From positions 1 to 32,137 of the forward strand of contig NZ_JAKEVD010000041.1 of the NCBI RefSeq assembly GCF_022398325.1: 32,137 nucleotides of DNA, given 5' to 3'. Origin of the DNA: Shewanella sp. Isolate13. Its GTDB lineage: Bacteria; Pseudomonadota; Gammaproteobacteria; Enterobacterales; Shewanellaceae. A program made the position numbers and the translations under genes. Below the pieces are notes generated by a model. The model was not told the origin of the DNA and ran no database searches. It was given only the letters and a program-made list of their open reading frames with translations. The stretch's first letter is position 1. Each line of letters begins with the position of its first letter. Below are positions 9,618 through 16,613 of the stretch, piece after piece.

Positions 9618-10370
9618 ATGAACTTCAAACCACTAGCCATCGCTTTTGTAACTAGCAGCTTAAGCTTGTCTCAATTGGCCTATAGCGCCCCCACCGATAT
9701 CGCTGTTATCGACAACAACCAATTTATCGAGAAAGTTATCGACAACAGCAACCACAGTCTAATCACCAAGATCAAGACCGATGAAAATGACATTACCCAT
9801 GTCACCATTGTTACAGATGGCACTACCCATGAAATGTCATTTACGCCTCAAGAGCTCAGTGATAAAGAAAGCGTTAAACAGAAGATAATTGAGTTGCCTC
9901 AGGATGTACAAAAGCCTGTTACAAAAATGCTCGATCGAGTCCAACGTCATGCAGTAAACCCCAAGCAACCTCTTGACCCTAAGGTTGAGCAAGCCATTAA
10001 AATTAAACTTGAGAAGCTTCATCAACAGCTGGGCGGTAAAGAAGCCGAGATAGAGGCTCATGCATTTAAACTTGAATCTAAGGCGCGCGCATTAGAGGAA
10101 AAGGCCCGCGAGCTCGAAGTGATATTTGAACAAAATGAGGGCAAATTTGAAATCCATATGCAGTCCCTTGGCGATGACATCGAAGTACTCACAGAACAAA
10201 TTACCGAACTTGAGCTAGAACGACTCGGACTCGATGGTGACGCCTCACGCGTGCTAATCATCCAAGGCCATAGTAAGCCCACCAGCGAGGATATTCTTGA
10301 ACTTATCGAACGCGCTGACTTGAGCGATGAACAGAAGCAAAAGTTGAGTGTAGCATTAGCGCAGCAATGA
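9618..10370 (+). CDS. Secreted coiled-coil protein, probable target and ligand-like partner of the adjacent kinase
   Basis: A 250-residue protein of unrecognised family. A signal peptide (1-23, cut near AYSA/PTD) sends it to the periplasm. A short N-terminal region rich in Ile/Val/Asp is followed by a long charged coiled coil (~120-202), then RVLIIQGHS at 211-219 and a helical tail. Coiled coil followed by RVLI(V/I)(E/Q)GHS also occurs in the sensor domain of the neighbouring kinase. The start at 9618 is chosen because AAAGGG lies 7 bases upstream and a signal peptide follows directly; the longer frame from 9537 lacks both. It sits behind a sigma-54 promoter. A role in signalling to or damping the kinase is inference. 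Confidence 0.85.
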   Translation: MNFKPLAIAFVTSSLSLSQLAYSAPTDIAVIDNNQFIEKVIDNSNHSLITKIKTDENDITHVTIVTDGTTHEMSFTPQELSDKESVKQKIIELPQDVQKPVTKMLDRVQRHAVNPKQPLDPKVEQAIKIKLEKLHQQLGGKEAEIEAHAFKLESKARALEEKARELEVIFEQNEGKFEIHMQSLGDDIEVLTEQITELELERLGLDGDASRVLIIQGHSKPTSEDILELIERADLSDEQKQKLSVALAQQ

Positions 10371-10541
10371 TCGGCTTTGCTCTGGTTTTAGACGTAAAAC
10401 TTCGTTGCTTAGCTTTGTAAGATCCCAAAGTGAGTTAGCCTTCGAATGAAGGCTGATTACATTTCTATTTGTGCTCGGTGTTATATGGCAGTGAGTTTTA
10501 AATTGATGATTTACAGTTATCAATCGCCTGCTGCGGGTGCT

Positions 10542-10580
10542 GGACAGGATGTCCGAATGTCGTGAGCACAGGGTCAACGA
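10542..10580 (+). repeat. Bipartite GGA-loop hairpin repeat, copy 1 (divergent)
   Basis: Hairpin 1 is GGACAGGATGTCC (10542-10554), a perfect five-base stem with GGA in the loop. The linker GAATG leads to a second stem TCGT/ACGA (10560-10563, 10577-10580) whose loop holds CAGGG. The order and linker match the copies near 20.1 and 30.6-31.6 kb. Confidence 0.5.
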
Positions 10581-10779
10581 TGTTCCCTACATCATAATGA
10601 CATTTCCCATATCCCTATGGGTCAGATGTGAATGAACGACCTTATGTACAGACACTGCTGAAGCACGGTGAGTAAAGCGAAGCTTTGTGCTACGAACAAG
10701 AAGCATGGATGCTGAACTGGCTATTAGATATGGATATCGTTGCAACTACCTCCCTGTAGGCTCAACGAAAACATCTGAT

Positions 10780-10827
10780 GTGAATGGATTCACAAATGCC
10801 GCGGTGACATGGACGTCATAGAGCGGC
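10780..10827. repeat. Nested palindromes in the intergenic repeat
   Basis: GTGAATGGATTCAC (10780-10793) forms a perfect stem with loop TGGA. TGACATGGACGTCA (10805-10818) is a second such palindrome, itself flanked by GCCGC/GCGGC (10798-10802, 10823-10827). They resemble the first hairpin of the dispersed bipartite repeat. Confidence 0.55.
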
Positions 10828-11180
10828 CATGTTTTCGACGGCTTCAGCCGTATCTACACTTGATAATTGGAGTAATAATTAGGTTGTAGAGTTAGGTTTC
10901 TAACTCAGAAATGCCCCAAAGTTGGTTAGCCTTCGAATGAAGGCTAGCTACATTTCTATCGGTTGTGTTGCTACATGGAGGCAAGTTCTGTGTTGTAGCT
11001 TCATGGTTGCTAATCGCCTGCACCGGGCGTATGTGCAGACACTTCCGTGACACGCAGCGAGTCCATCCTTGGAAGCTCGGCCATGACGTCCTTGTCATGG
11101 ACGGTCACGGCCGTATCTACACTAGGTAATTTGCGTACTGATTAGGGCTCGTGGTTTTGGGTCTAACTTGGAAGTGCCCC

Positions 11181-11569
11181 AAAACGAGCTAGCGAGAGAA
11201 ATTTTCGCACCGGAGAACTGCATTAGCGGCTTATATTTTCTAATGTCTTGGGCACTCAGATCTGACTTTAAAGTACTAGATAGATATACAGTTATAATTG
11301 TACGTTGATGACTAGTGAGTAAAGTGAGCAAAAATTGGGTGATTTATGCTCGATAAACTTCTAGTTTTTTGATAACTTATTGAATTTACAATTATTGGTA
11401 AAAGATTGTAGAGACCTTTGCATCAAGACGCTCACTTTTGCGGGTTTGATATTAATAAAATTGGTCTTAAATTTTAGTTTTATCAATATAAAACAGCCGG
11501 TTGTCTTGTTATGGTTGCTGCTAAATTGAATTTGTACCGGAACATTATCGAGCAGCTATATAATAAGCT
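11181..11569. other. AT-rich intergenic region left of the cassette cluster
   Basis: No credible gene. This is where an attI site or a cassette promoter would lie. TTGGTC (11461-11466) with an AT-rich -10-like stretch near 11484-11492 could serve as a weak promoter reading into the first cassette. I see no integrase gene on either strand and no convincing attI structure. Confidence 0.4.
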
Positions 11570-11593
11570 GTTATACATCCTAGGGAAGTGGTT

Positions 11594-11956
11594 GTGCTAA
11601 TTCGAGCTATCAATAGCCAAAGAAAATTAAAACCTTACTTTTACTCGCAGTCTGCAAAGATTGGTGGTGTTGGTTGTCTGGCTGGATTTTCGGTAGCATA
11701 CCCATTGTTCTTTGTCATAGCCTCAAGCTTTGGAATTCAGTCAGATGTACCAATTCGTAGCTATGATGGTGCCACAGTATTGATCTTGTTCACTGTGTGC
11801 CTTTTAGTTCTTTGCTTTTCCTTATATGCATTTTCCGCTTTATTCGCTTTCATTTTCTATGGCATAAAATTCAAAAAAGGACATATCGATAAGCAAGAAC
11901 TTATTAATATCGCTTTTAAAGGCATCTATCCAAAGCGATGGCAGCGCGGGCTTTAA
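11594..11956 (+). CDS. Cassette 1 gene: small two-helix membrane protein, unknown function
   Basis: About 120 residues. Two hydrophobic stretches (~25-47 and ~58-88) are followed by a basic, lysine-rich cytoplasmic-looking tail. GTG at 11594 is preferred because AGGGA lies seven bases upstream; an in-frame GTG at 11588 is the alternative. The gene begins ~20 bases inside the cassette and stops 7 bases before the attC core, the usual compact cassette layout. I do not recognise the family. Confidence 0.75.
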   Translation: MLIRAINSQRKLKPYFYSQSAKIGGVGCLAGFSVAYPLFFVIASSFGIQSDVPIRSYDGATVLILFTVCLLVLCFSLYAFSALFAFIFYGIKFKKGHIDKQELINIAFKGIYPKRWQRGL

Positions 11957-11963
11957 TTCGGAT

Positions 11964-12065
11964 GTATAACAAGGCCATTATGACAGGGACGCAAAACGCT
12001 TGGCTGCGCTCCTTCGTCGCAAAGTTTAGCCAAGCATTTTCGCGCCCCATATGGCGGCGTTATGT
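11964..12065 (+). repeat. attC site of cassette 1
   Basis: The left core GTATAAC (11964-11970) and right core GTTATGT (12059-12065) bound an imperfect inverted repeat. The inner stem pairs GCTTGGCT (11998-12005) with AGCCAAGC (12028-12035), and outer arms pair AAGGCCAT with ATGGCGGCGTT. Unpaired bases in one arm are as expected for a folded bottom-strand integrase substrate. Length 102 bases. Confidence 0.9.
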
Positions 12066-12079
12066 ACCCAAGGAAGGTT

Positions 12080-12634
12080 ATGTATTCTTATTTACCAAAT
12101 GTAAATTTGTCCGATTCACCAATATCAAGGCAATTTAAGCTTAAAGGAGTATCAACTTTCCACGAAGCCTGTGATTTTATTTGGAGATTGCCTTACGGTC
12201 GGACTAACCACCAAGATTTGATAGCAGTCTTGAGTGAACGCAAAGGAACATGTAGCTCAAAGCACAGGCTGCTAAAAGCATTGGTGGATGAACTGGATAT
12301 TGAAGGCGTTGAGCTAAAAATCGGGATTTACCTGATGCATGAGAGTAATACGCCTGGTGTCGGTTCTGTTATGAACTTAAGTGAGTTTGATTCAATTCCA
12401 GAGGCACACTGTTATTTACATTATGATAATCGCCGAATTGATTTAACGAGAAGCGATGTGGTTGCATCGGAATCTATAAGTAATTTCCTTGTAGAAGTGA
12501 CAGTTGAAGCAGAGACTCTGCCGGAATTTAAAGAGCCGTTTCATTATCAGTATATTGTCGATAAGTATGGTGATGAGCGAGCTAAAGCGGTTTGGGCTTG
12601 TCGGGAGCAATGTATTGCTGCACTTGGAACATAA
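12080..12634 (+). CDS. Cassette 2 gene: transglutaminase-like (papain-fold) protein
   Basis: 184 residues, no signal peptide. Segments in the order expected of a transglutaminase-like Cys/His/Asp triad are present: GTCSSKH with Cys58, IPEAHCYL with His110, and RRIDLT with Asp121. The spacing suits a small bacterial member. The substrate is unknown; such domains act as proteases, amidases or crosslinkers. The ATG at 12080 has AGGA five bases upstream; the ATG at 12062 lies inside the attC core and is unlikely. The stop TAA lies within the left core of attC2. The fold assignment is from motif pattern only. Confidence 0.75.
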   Translation: MYSYLPNVNLSDSPISRQFKLKGVSTFHEACDFIWRLPYGRTNHQDLIAVLSERKGTCSSKHRLLKALVDELDIEGVELKIGIYLMHESNTPGVGSVMNLSEFDSIPEAHCYLHYDNRRIDLTRSDVVASESISNFLVEVTVEAETLPEFKEPFHYQYIVDKYGDERAKAVWACREQCIAALGT

Positions 12635-12729
12635 CAAGCCTCTGAATCAAGATTCACCAAGGCTGTCACGCCATTTGCTGAGCAAATCGCCCGCCAGCAC
12701 ATGGTTCACTTATTAGAGGGGCGTTAGGG
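12629..12729 (+). repeat. attC site of cassette 2
   Basis: The left core ACATAAC (12629-12635) carries the stop codon of the cassette 2 gene; the right core GTTAGGG is at 12723-12729. Arms AAGCCTCT and AGAGGGGCGTT pair, as do GATTCACCA with TGGTTCAC, and the inner stem ATTTGCT with AGCAAAT. Length 101 bases. Confidence 0.9.
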
Positions 12730-12746
12730 GCCAAGGAGTAGTCTCG

Positions 12747-13322
12747 ATGTTTTTTCGATCATTATTGATATGTGCAATTCTACTGGCCGGTTGTACATCT
12801 AGATTGTGGCAGCCACCTAGTTACGATGAGAAAGTTACAGGATTTTACGGTGTCAAAGATAAAGAGATATTGATCGTCACAGGTCAAGAATATAGCTATA
12901 TATTTGATGCGAGTGATCAATTTAAAGATGTACTAAAAGCAAGTCGAAAGGTCGATCTAAGGCCGAAATATACTAAATTTAAGATTGACTCAGATAACAA
13001 TGTAACTGGTCACCTAAGGCTTTTGTCATACAATTCAGATGACAAAAGCGTCCTTTCAAATCTTGGCTTTAATGAGAATGAATTCGGAAACATGGAAATG
13101 AATATTTCCTTGAAAGGCCAAAGATATATTGTTGAAGGAGACTTCCCTTTTGAAAAGCTTGAAGATGATCATTATGTAAAAGTAGAGATTCCAGAAAATG
13201 GAATTGCGACGGTCGGTAAGATTATTGTGACTCCAGCAGCAGTTACTATCGATGCTGCAGCAATAATTCCCCTTGGGTCAATGTTTGCAATTCTTGGGTT
13301 AATGAATAAGTACGACTTATAG
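12747..13322 (+). CDS. Cassette 3 gene: lipoprotein of unknown function
   Basis: 191 residues. The N-terminal signal ends in the lipobox LLAGC with Cys16, so it is lipidated and held at the envelope. The middle is polar, beta-like and unrecognised. The last ~35 residues are hydrophobic (PAAVTIDAAAIIPLGSMF), unusual for a soluble lipoprotein, and could enter a membrane or mediate assembly. AAGGAG eight bases before the ATG is a strong ribosome site. The stop is three bases before attC3. It could be an immunity or envelope-modifying protein, but nothing in the sequence settles this. Confidence 0.8.
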   Translation: MFFRSLLICAILLAGCTSRLWQPPSYDEKVTGFYGVKDKEILIVTGQEYSYIFDASDQFKDVLKASRKVDLRPKYTKFKIDSDNNVTGHLRLLSYNSDDKSVLSNLGFNENEFGNMEMNISLKGQRYIVEGDFPFEKLEDDHYVKVEIPENGIATVGKIIVTPAAVTIDAAAIIPLGSMFAILGLMNKYDL

Positions 13323-13324
13323 GA

Positions 13325-13401
13325 CCCTAACAAACCGATCAAGCCGAAGCCAAACACTCCAGTTGCTTTGTGGTTCGCTTCGGCTTATCGGGGCGTTACC
13401 G
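13325..13401 (+). repeat. attC site of cassette 3
   Basis: The left core CCCTAAC (13325-13331) and right core GTTACCG (13395-13401) enclose a strong stem: AAGCCGAAGC pairs with GCTTCGGCTT, and CCGAT with ATCGG, with one extra C in the left arm. At 77 bases it is the shortest and best paired of the three. It ends the cluster: no further attC follows. Confidence 0.9.
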
Positions 13402-13695
13402 TACATCTGCATACCATACTTTTCCTAATAAGAGTCGTAACTTTAAGAGCTTTGACTCTAACTAATTTCTGTCCAAAAGCGAGTTAACATGCGATGAGTA
13501 TAAGACAAGTATGACTCTCCACTAGGCGCTAATCTCACCATGAAGCGCTTTCACGAAAAACACTAAGCTAAAGATATAGGACTCAAACTCCTTAAGTGGG
13601 TAAATGACCAAGTTAGGCTCTGATGTGACCTTTCAAGTTTACCCGTCAGGCTAATTATCATTATTGTGAAGCCGTCTATAGAATACGCCTTATGC
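13402..13695. other. Intergenic region right of the cassette cluster
   Basis: No gene recognised. It contains no further attC-type core pair (CGGTAAC would be needed to match GTTACCG), so it is probably ancestral chromosome next to the insertion. Confidence 0.4.
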
Positions 13696-13723
13696 TTTCA
13701 CGTAAGCTTTGCCTCATTATAAT
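13696..13723 (+). promoter_or_regulatory. Sigma-70-type promoter for the small membrane protein
   Basis: TTTCAC (13696-13701), a 16-base spacer and a perfect TATAAT (13718-13723) lie just upstream of the gene starting at 13745. The leader would be very short. Confidence 0.4.
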
Positions 13724-13744
13724 AATTTCCTAAGGTAACCTGTC

Positions 13745-14089
13745 ATGTGGTGGCGAATCCTACTTATCTGTTTAGCCTATCTTCTTATCGGTGCGCATTT
13801 TTTACGTTTTGGACAAAACGCTGCCTGTATCATTTTTGCCTTAAGCCCCTTGCTGCTATTTATTAAAGCCAGCTGGGCGACCCGAGTATTACAACTTGGC
13901 CTTGTCGCCTGCACTTTTCTCGTTTGGGGGGTGAGCAGCTTCGAGTATATTCAAATGCGCATCATCGCCGAAGCGCCTTGGTATCGTTTAAGTGCGATTA
14001 TGGCTGGTGTCATCGCCTTTACGCTTTTTGCTGCATGGTGCTGTAATGGCATTATTAAAAAGCGCAATCAGCGTAAGATTTTTAGTTAA
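13745..14089 (+). CDS. Small four-helix inner-membrane protein, unknown function
   Basis: 114 residues, almost entirely hydrophobic: about four membrane segments (~4-20, 24-40, 47-65, 82-103) and a basic tail (KKRNQRK) likely facing the cytoplasm. AAGG lies about nine bases before the ATG. Its codon use looks like that of the neighbouring chromosomal genes rather than the AT-richer cassettes. It is convergent with the transporter operon. No family recognised. Confidence 0.7.
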   Translation: MWWRILLICLAYLLIGAHFLRFGQNAACIIFALSPLLLFIKASWATRVLQLGLVACTFLVWGVSSFEYIQMRIIAEAPWYRLSAIMAGVIAFTLFAAWCCNGIIKKRNQRKIFS

Positions 14090-14179
14090 GAAGCATTACA
14101 TTAACTAACAAACACGGTAAGTCTAGCTATCGCTAGATAGGTTTAAGGGTAACGATGGCTAAACGCTTCATTGCAGTAG

Positions 14180-15730
14180 CTAATGAGCACAGGCGAGTTG
14201 CCCTTTATTTTTTGAGTAGAGTAAACGCCGACTTAAAATATCTACAAGGATATTGACTAGCGCGGTGACACACATCAGCACCAATGCGCCGTTGAAACGA
14301 ATTTCTGCAAAGTTACTATCGATATAAAAGCCCAGTGTCGCTATCCCTAACATGCCCAAAATAGCCGTCTCTCTTAAGATCACCTCAAAACGATAAAACA
14401 GCAGTGCCATCATATTCGGATAGATGGCAGGTAAGACTTCATAGCCATAACCATCGACTCTGTGATTAAAGTGCGCTGAGACGCCCACCTTATCGGCGTG
14501 CCTAACGGTTAAGTAAGCGATCAAGGCGCCATTATGTATGGCTAAGGCCAATATCGCCGGTAACATCGACGGCCCAAGCAGCAACATAAACACGAAGGCG
14601 AAGATATATTCCGGTACCGAGCGTAAAATAAGTAGCAACAAACGATTCGCCTGTGCGATATCACCACCACTTAGGCGCCTATCGCTAATGGCGCTACCGA
14701 TAAGCGCAAACAGATGACTCATACCCAAAGCCGCTACTGCGAGCAAAAGAGTTGCAATAATCCCAGGTAGTGCCTGTTCAGACAGTAAGCTTATCAACCA
14801 ATCGCCAAACTGACTGAGTATGTCTCCCACGCTCATTCCGCCGCTTTGTAGCCCATAGTTTTGAAACGTCTGGCTTTGAAACATCGGCGGTAAGATATCT
14901 TGGCTTAAAAAACGCCAGATCAATGCGCCATCGATATTGGGTAACTCAGGCAAGGCCCATACCGCTAGCACGAAATATACAGGCAGCGCCTTAACTCGAC
15001 ACCAGTAAGGGATAGTGCCAATCAAGGCGATAAACAGCATCAAGAGTGCAGCCCCTTGATGGTAGTGCCCTTGACGAAAAGCCGTCTCTAAGTAAAAGCC
15101 TAAGGTGGGCATACCAACAAAGCCCAGCACCGCACTGCTTCTTAAGGCACACTCGAATCGATAGCGCACATATGCACGTACGGGCACTAGTACATGGGCG
15201 AGTCGTCCATAGAGGTAACGGCTGACTCGGTCGGTGCCCTGTGGCAGCGTCTGCAAGGTTGTTGTGGGGGATTGCTGCAGGATATCACTAAAGACACGGG
15301 CAAATGTGGCGGCAAAAGGCAGTGCGATAGCCAAAACACCGGTCAGCGGTGACAAACCAAAAATTTGCAGGAAAAGTAATGCCCAGAAGATCTCATGGAT
15401 TGAGCGAACAAACGCGCAGAACGCCGCCACATAAGGCTTGTGGTACACCAAGGCAAGTGGCGCCCCAAGAATAAGCGCTATCAATACGCCCAAGAGTGCA
15501 AAACTCACGGTTTGCCATAAGGCTTGGAGTAGGTATTCTGTGGCAAAAAAATCTGGCGCGATAAAACCTTGGCCAATCAGTAACAATTCACTCCAAGGGT
15601 CTAGGGCGATGATTTCGGTATCGGCGAAATAGAAGCAAAGCAAGGTTAAGGCCCACAGCACTAGGGTCACTTTTTTCCAATAACCGACAAAGGCAAATAA
15701 CCTGCTGGATGTCACGGCTTGGCCTATCAT
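14180..15730 (-). CDS. ABC transporter permease, PhnE type, two permease domains fused
   Basis: 516 residues with about twelve hydrophobic segments. Two BPD-type permease halves are visible: residues ~65-240 and ~330-505. Each ends in a PhnE-like stretch (SSAVLGFVGMPTLGFYLE and ETAILGMLGIATLGFYID) that marks the duplicated domain. Usual PhnE permeases are about half this length, so this chain supplies both halves of the channel. Last gene of an ATPase/permease/binding-protein operon. The substrate is an oxyanion of phosphonate type or, from its binding-protein partner, possibly selenate. Confidence 0.88.
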   Translation of the reverse strand: MIGQAVTSSRLFAFVGYWKKVTLVLWALTLLCFYFADTEIIALDPWSELLLIGQGFIAPDFFATEYLLQALWQTVSFALLGVLIALILGAPLALVYHKPYVAAFCAFVRSIHEIFWALLFLQIFGLSPLTGVLAIALPFAATFARVFSDILQQSPTTTLQTLPQGTDRVSRYLYGRLAHVLVPVRAYVRYRFECALRSSAVLGFVGMPTLGFYLETAFRQGHYHQGAALLMLFIALIGTIPYWCRVKALPVYFVLAVWALPELPNIDGALIWRFLSQDILPPMFQSQTFQNYGLQSGGMSVGDILSQFGDWLISLLSEQALPGIIATLLLAVAALGMSHLFALIGSAISDRRLSGGDIAQANRLLLLILRSVPEYIFAFVFMLLLGPSMLPAILALAIHNGALIAYLTVRHADKVGVSAHFNHRVDGYGYEVLPAIYPNMMALLFYRFEVILRETAILGMLGIATLGFYIDSNFAEIRFNGALVLMCVTALVNILVDILSRRLLYSKNKGQLACAH

Positions 15731-15742
15731 GTTAACTAGGCT

Positions 15743-15783
15743 TATTCATGCTTAAGCTATTCATGCTTAGCTATTCATACTTA
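15743..15783. repeat. Three short direct repeats between ATPase and permease genes
   Basis: TATTCATGCTTA at 15743-15754 and 15758-15769, and TATTCATACTTA at 15772-15783. The right copy encodes the last residues of the ATPase. On the minus strand the repeats hold ATGAATAGC-type starts that open a mini-frame ending one base before the permease ATG. Confidence 0.6.
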
Positions 15784-16547
15784 GTTAGGCTTTGTCGCGG
15801 TTCGAGCTGAGATGCAACTTGTCGCTCTGCTGCGTTATCAGCCCCACCAGCAACAGATTGGCTATCGCAACTCTCTTGATAGAAAGCTTCGAGGCTACGC
15901 AGCTCTAGAGAGGCTGCATCGGTGTCGAACACGATACGCCCATCGCGCATGCCTATCACCCGATCAAAATGGCTTAACGCCATATCCATATCGTGCAGCA
16001 CCATGATCACCGAGTCATGACTGGCTAATACTTCAGTCAAGAGTCGCTGCCCCATCACAGGATCCAGCGCCGAGAATGGCTCATCACCAATAAACAGAGG
16101 TTGGCGCTGATACAGCGCCCGCCCGAGGGCTACACGCTGTCGTTGGCCACCGGAAAGTTCAGACACCTGTTGAGTCAACGCACAATCGAGCTCCAATGTA
16201 TCGGCAATATGTTGAATTGCTATGCGCGGTGACTTAAAGGGATAGACTAGATTAGCAAGGTTATAGTACCAGCGGTGCTGATTAAGTGCGCCCATAAAAA
16301 TATTATGGAACACACTTAAGTTCTCAACTAGGCCCTGCCGTTGGGAACACAGGGCTGCAGTTGGTCTAAGCTGCTCAAAAACATGATTAACCAAGGTCGA
16401 CTTACCACAGCCAGAACGTCCAATGATAGCCACTTTCTCGCCAGGGTAAAAACACAGCGCATCGATATCAACGGCTGTCTTTCCTTCAAACTGAACGATG
16501 AGTTTTTTAAGCTTCAACATAGACTTACTCAATATCGGCTCAGTCAT
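15771..16547 (-). CDS. ABC transporter ATP-binding protein, PhnC type
   Basis: 258 residues. Walker A GRSGCGKST (43-51), Q-loop in ALCSQRQGLVENLSV, signature LSGGQ (131-135), Walker B ending FIGDEP (~152-157) and an H-loop in VLHDMDMAL. The long insert after the Q-loop (HRWYYNLANLVYP) is typical of PhnC. It powers import through the fused permease encoded downstream. The last ~35 residues are a poorly conserved tail that runs into the short repeats. The start may be Met1 or Met10; neither has a strong ribosome site. Confidence 0.88.
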   Translation of the reverse strand: MTEPILSKSMLKLKKLIVQFEGKTAVDIDALCFYPGEKVAIIGRSGCGKSTLVNHVFEQLRPTAALCSQRQGLVENLSVFHNIFMGALNQHRWYYNLANLVYPFKSPRIAIQHIADTLELDCALTQQVSELSGGQRQRVALGRALYQRQPLFIGDEPFSALDPVMGQRLLTEVLASHDSVIMVLHDMDMALSHFDRVIGMRDGRIVFDTDAASLELRSLEAFYQESCDSQSVAGGADNAAERQVASQLEPRQSLTKYE

Positions 16548-16613
16548 TCATCTTTAGCAAGATTATGTTCAGTCTGCTCGTGCTTAATCAACTTAGGCTT
16601 AATCCGCTTATCT

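Larger units (their letters stand above)
10373..11180. repeat. Degenerate tandem intergenic repeat, two units plus a partial third
   Basis: Non-coding. Unit 1 (~10400-10880) and unit 2 (~10880-11145) share, in the same order: a CCCAAAG..GTTAGC box, the hairpin AGCCTTCGAATGAAGGCT (10437-10454 and 10928-10945), a TACATTTCTAT box, an ATCGCCTGC box (10532 and 11014 regions) and a GGCCGTATCTACACT-like end (~10848 and 11109). A third copy of the first box begins at ~11165 and breaks off. Small hairpins with GGA in the loop occur throughout. The frames crossing it have no start signals and are not called as genes. Confidence 0.75.
11571..13395 (+). mobile_element. Cluster of three integron gene cassettes without integrase (CALIN)
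   Basis: Three cassettes in one orientation, each with one gene and one attC: 11571-12059, 12060-12723 and 12724-13395. Boundaries are read from the core sites, which are cut between G and TT: GTTATAC (11570), GTTATGT (12059), GTTAGGG (12723), GTTACCG (13395). In each cassette the left attC core is the exact reverse complement of G plus that cassette's own first six bases: GTATAAC, ACATAAC and CCCTAAC. This is what excision as a circle predicts. No tyrosine recombinase gene is in the window, so it is either an integrase-less cluster or a set inserted at a secondary site. Confidence 0.9.

Noticed and set aside
11505..11570. Additional attC or attI left of cassette 1
   Set aside because: GTTATGG near 11510 and a weak AGCT palindrome near 11554-11569 are suggestive, but there is no matching core pair or folded arm.
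11938..12138. 66-residue open frame after the cassette 1 gene
   Set aside because: It runs through the attC stem and overlaps the start of the cassette 2 gene; it is a by-product of the attC sequence.
13402..13744. Fourth integron cassette after attC3
   Set aside because: A cassette starting with TTACCG needs a CGGTAAC left core and a folded attC; neither was found.
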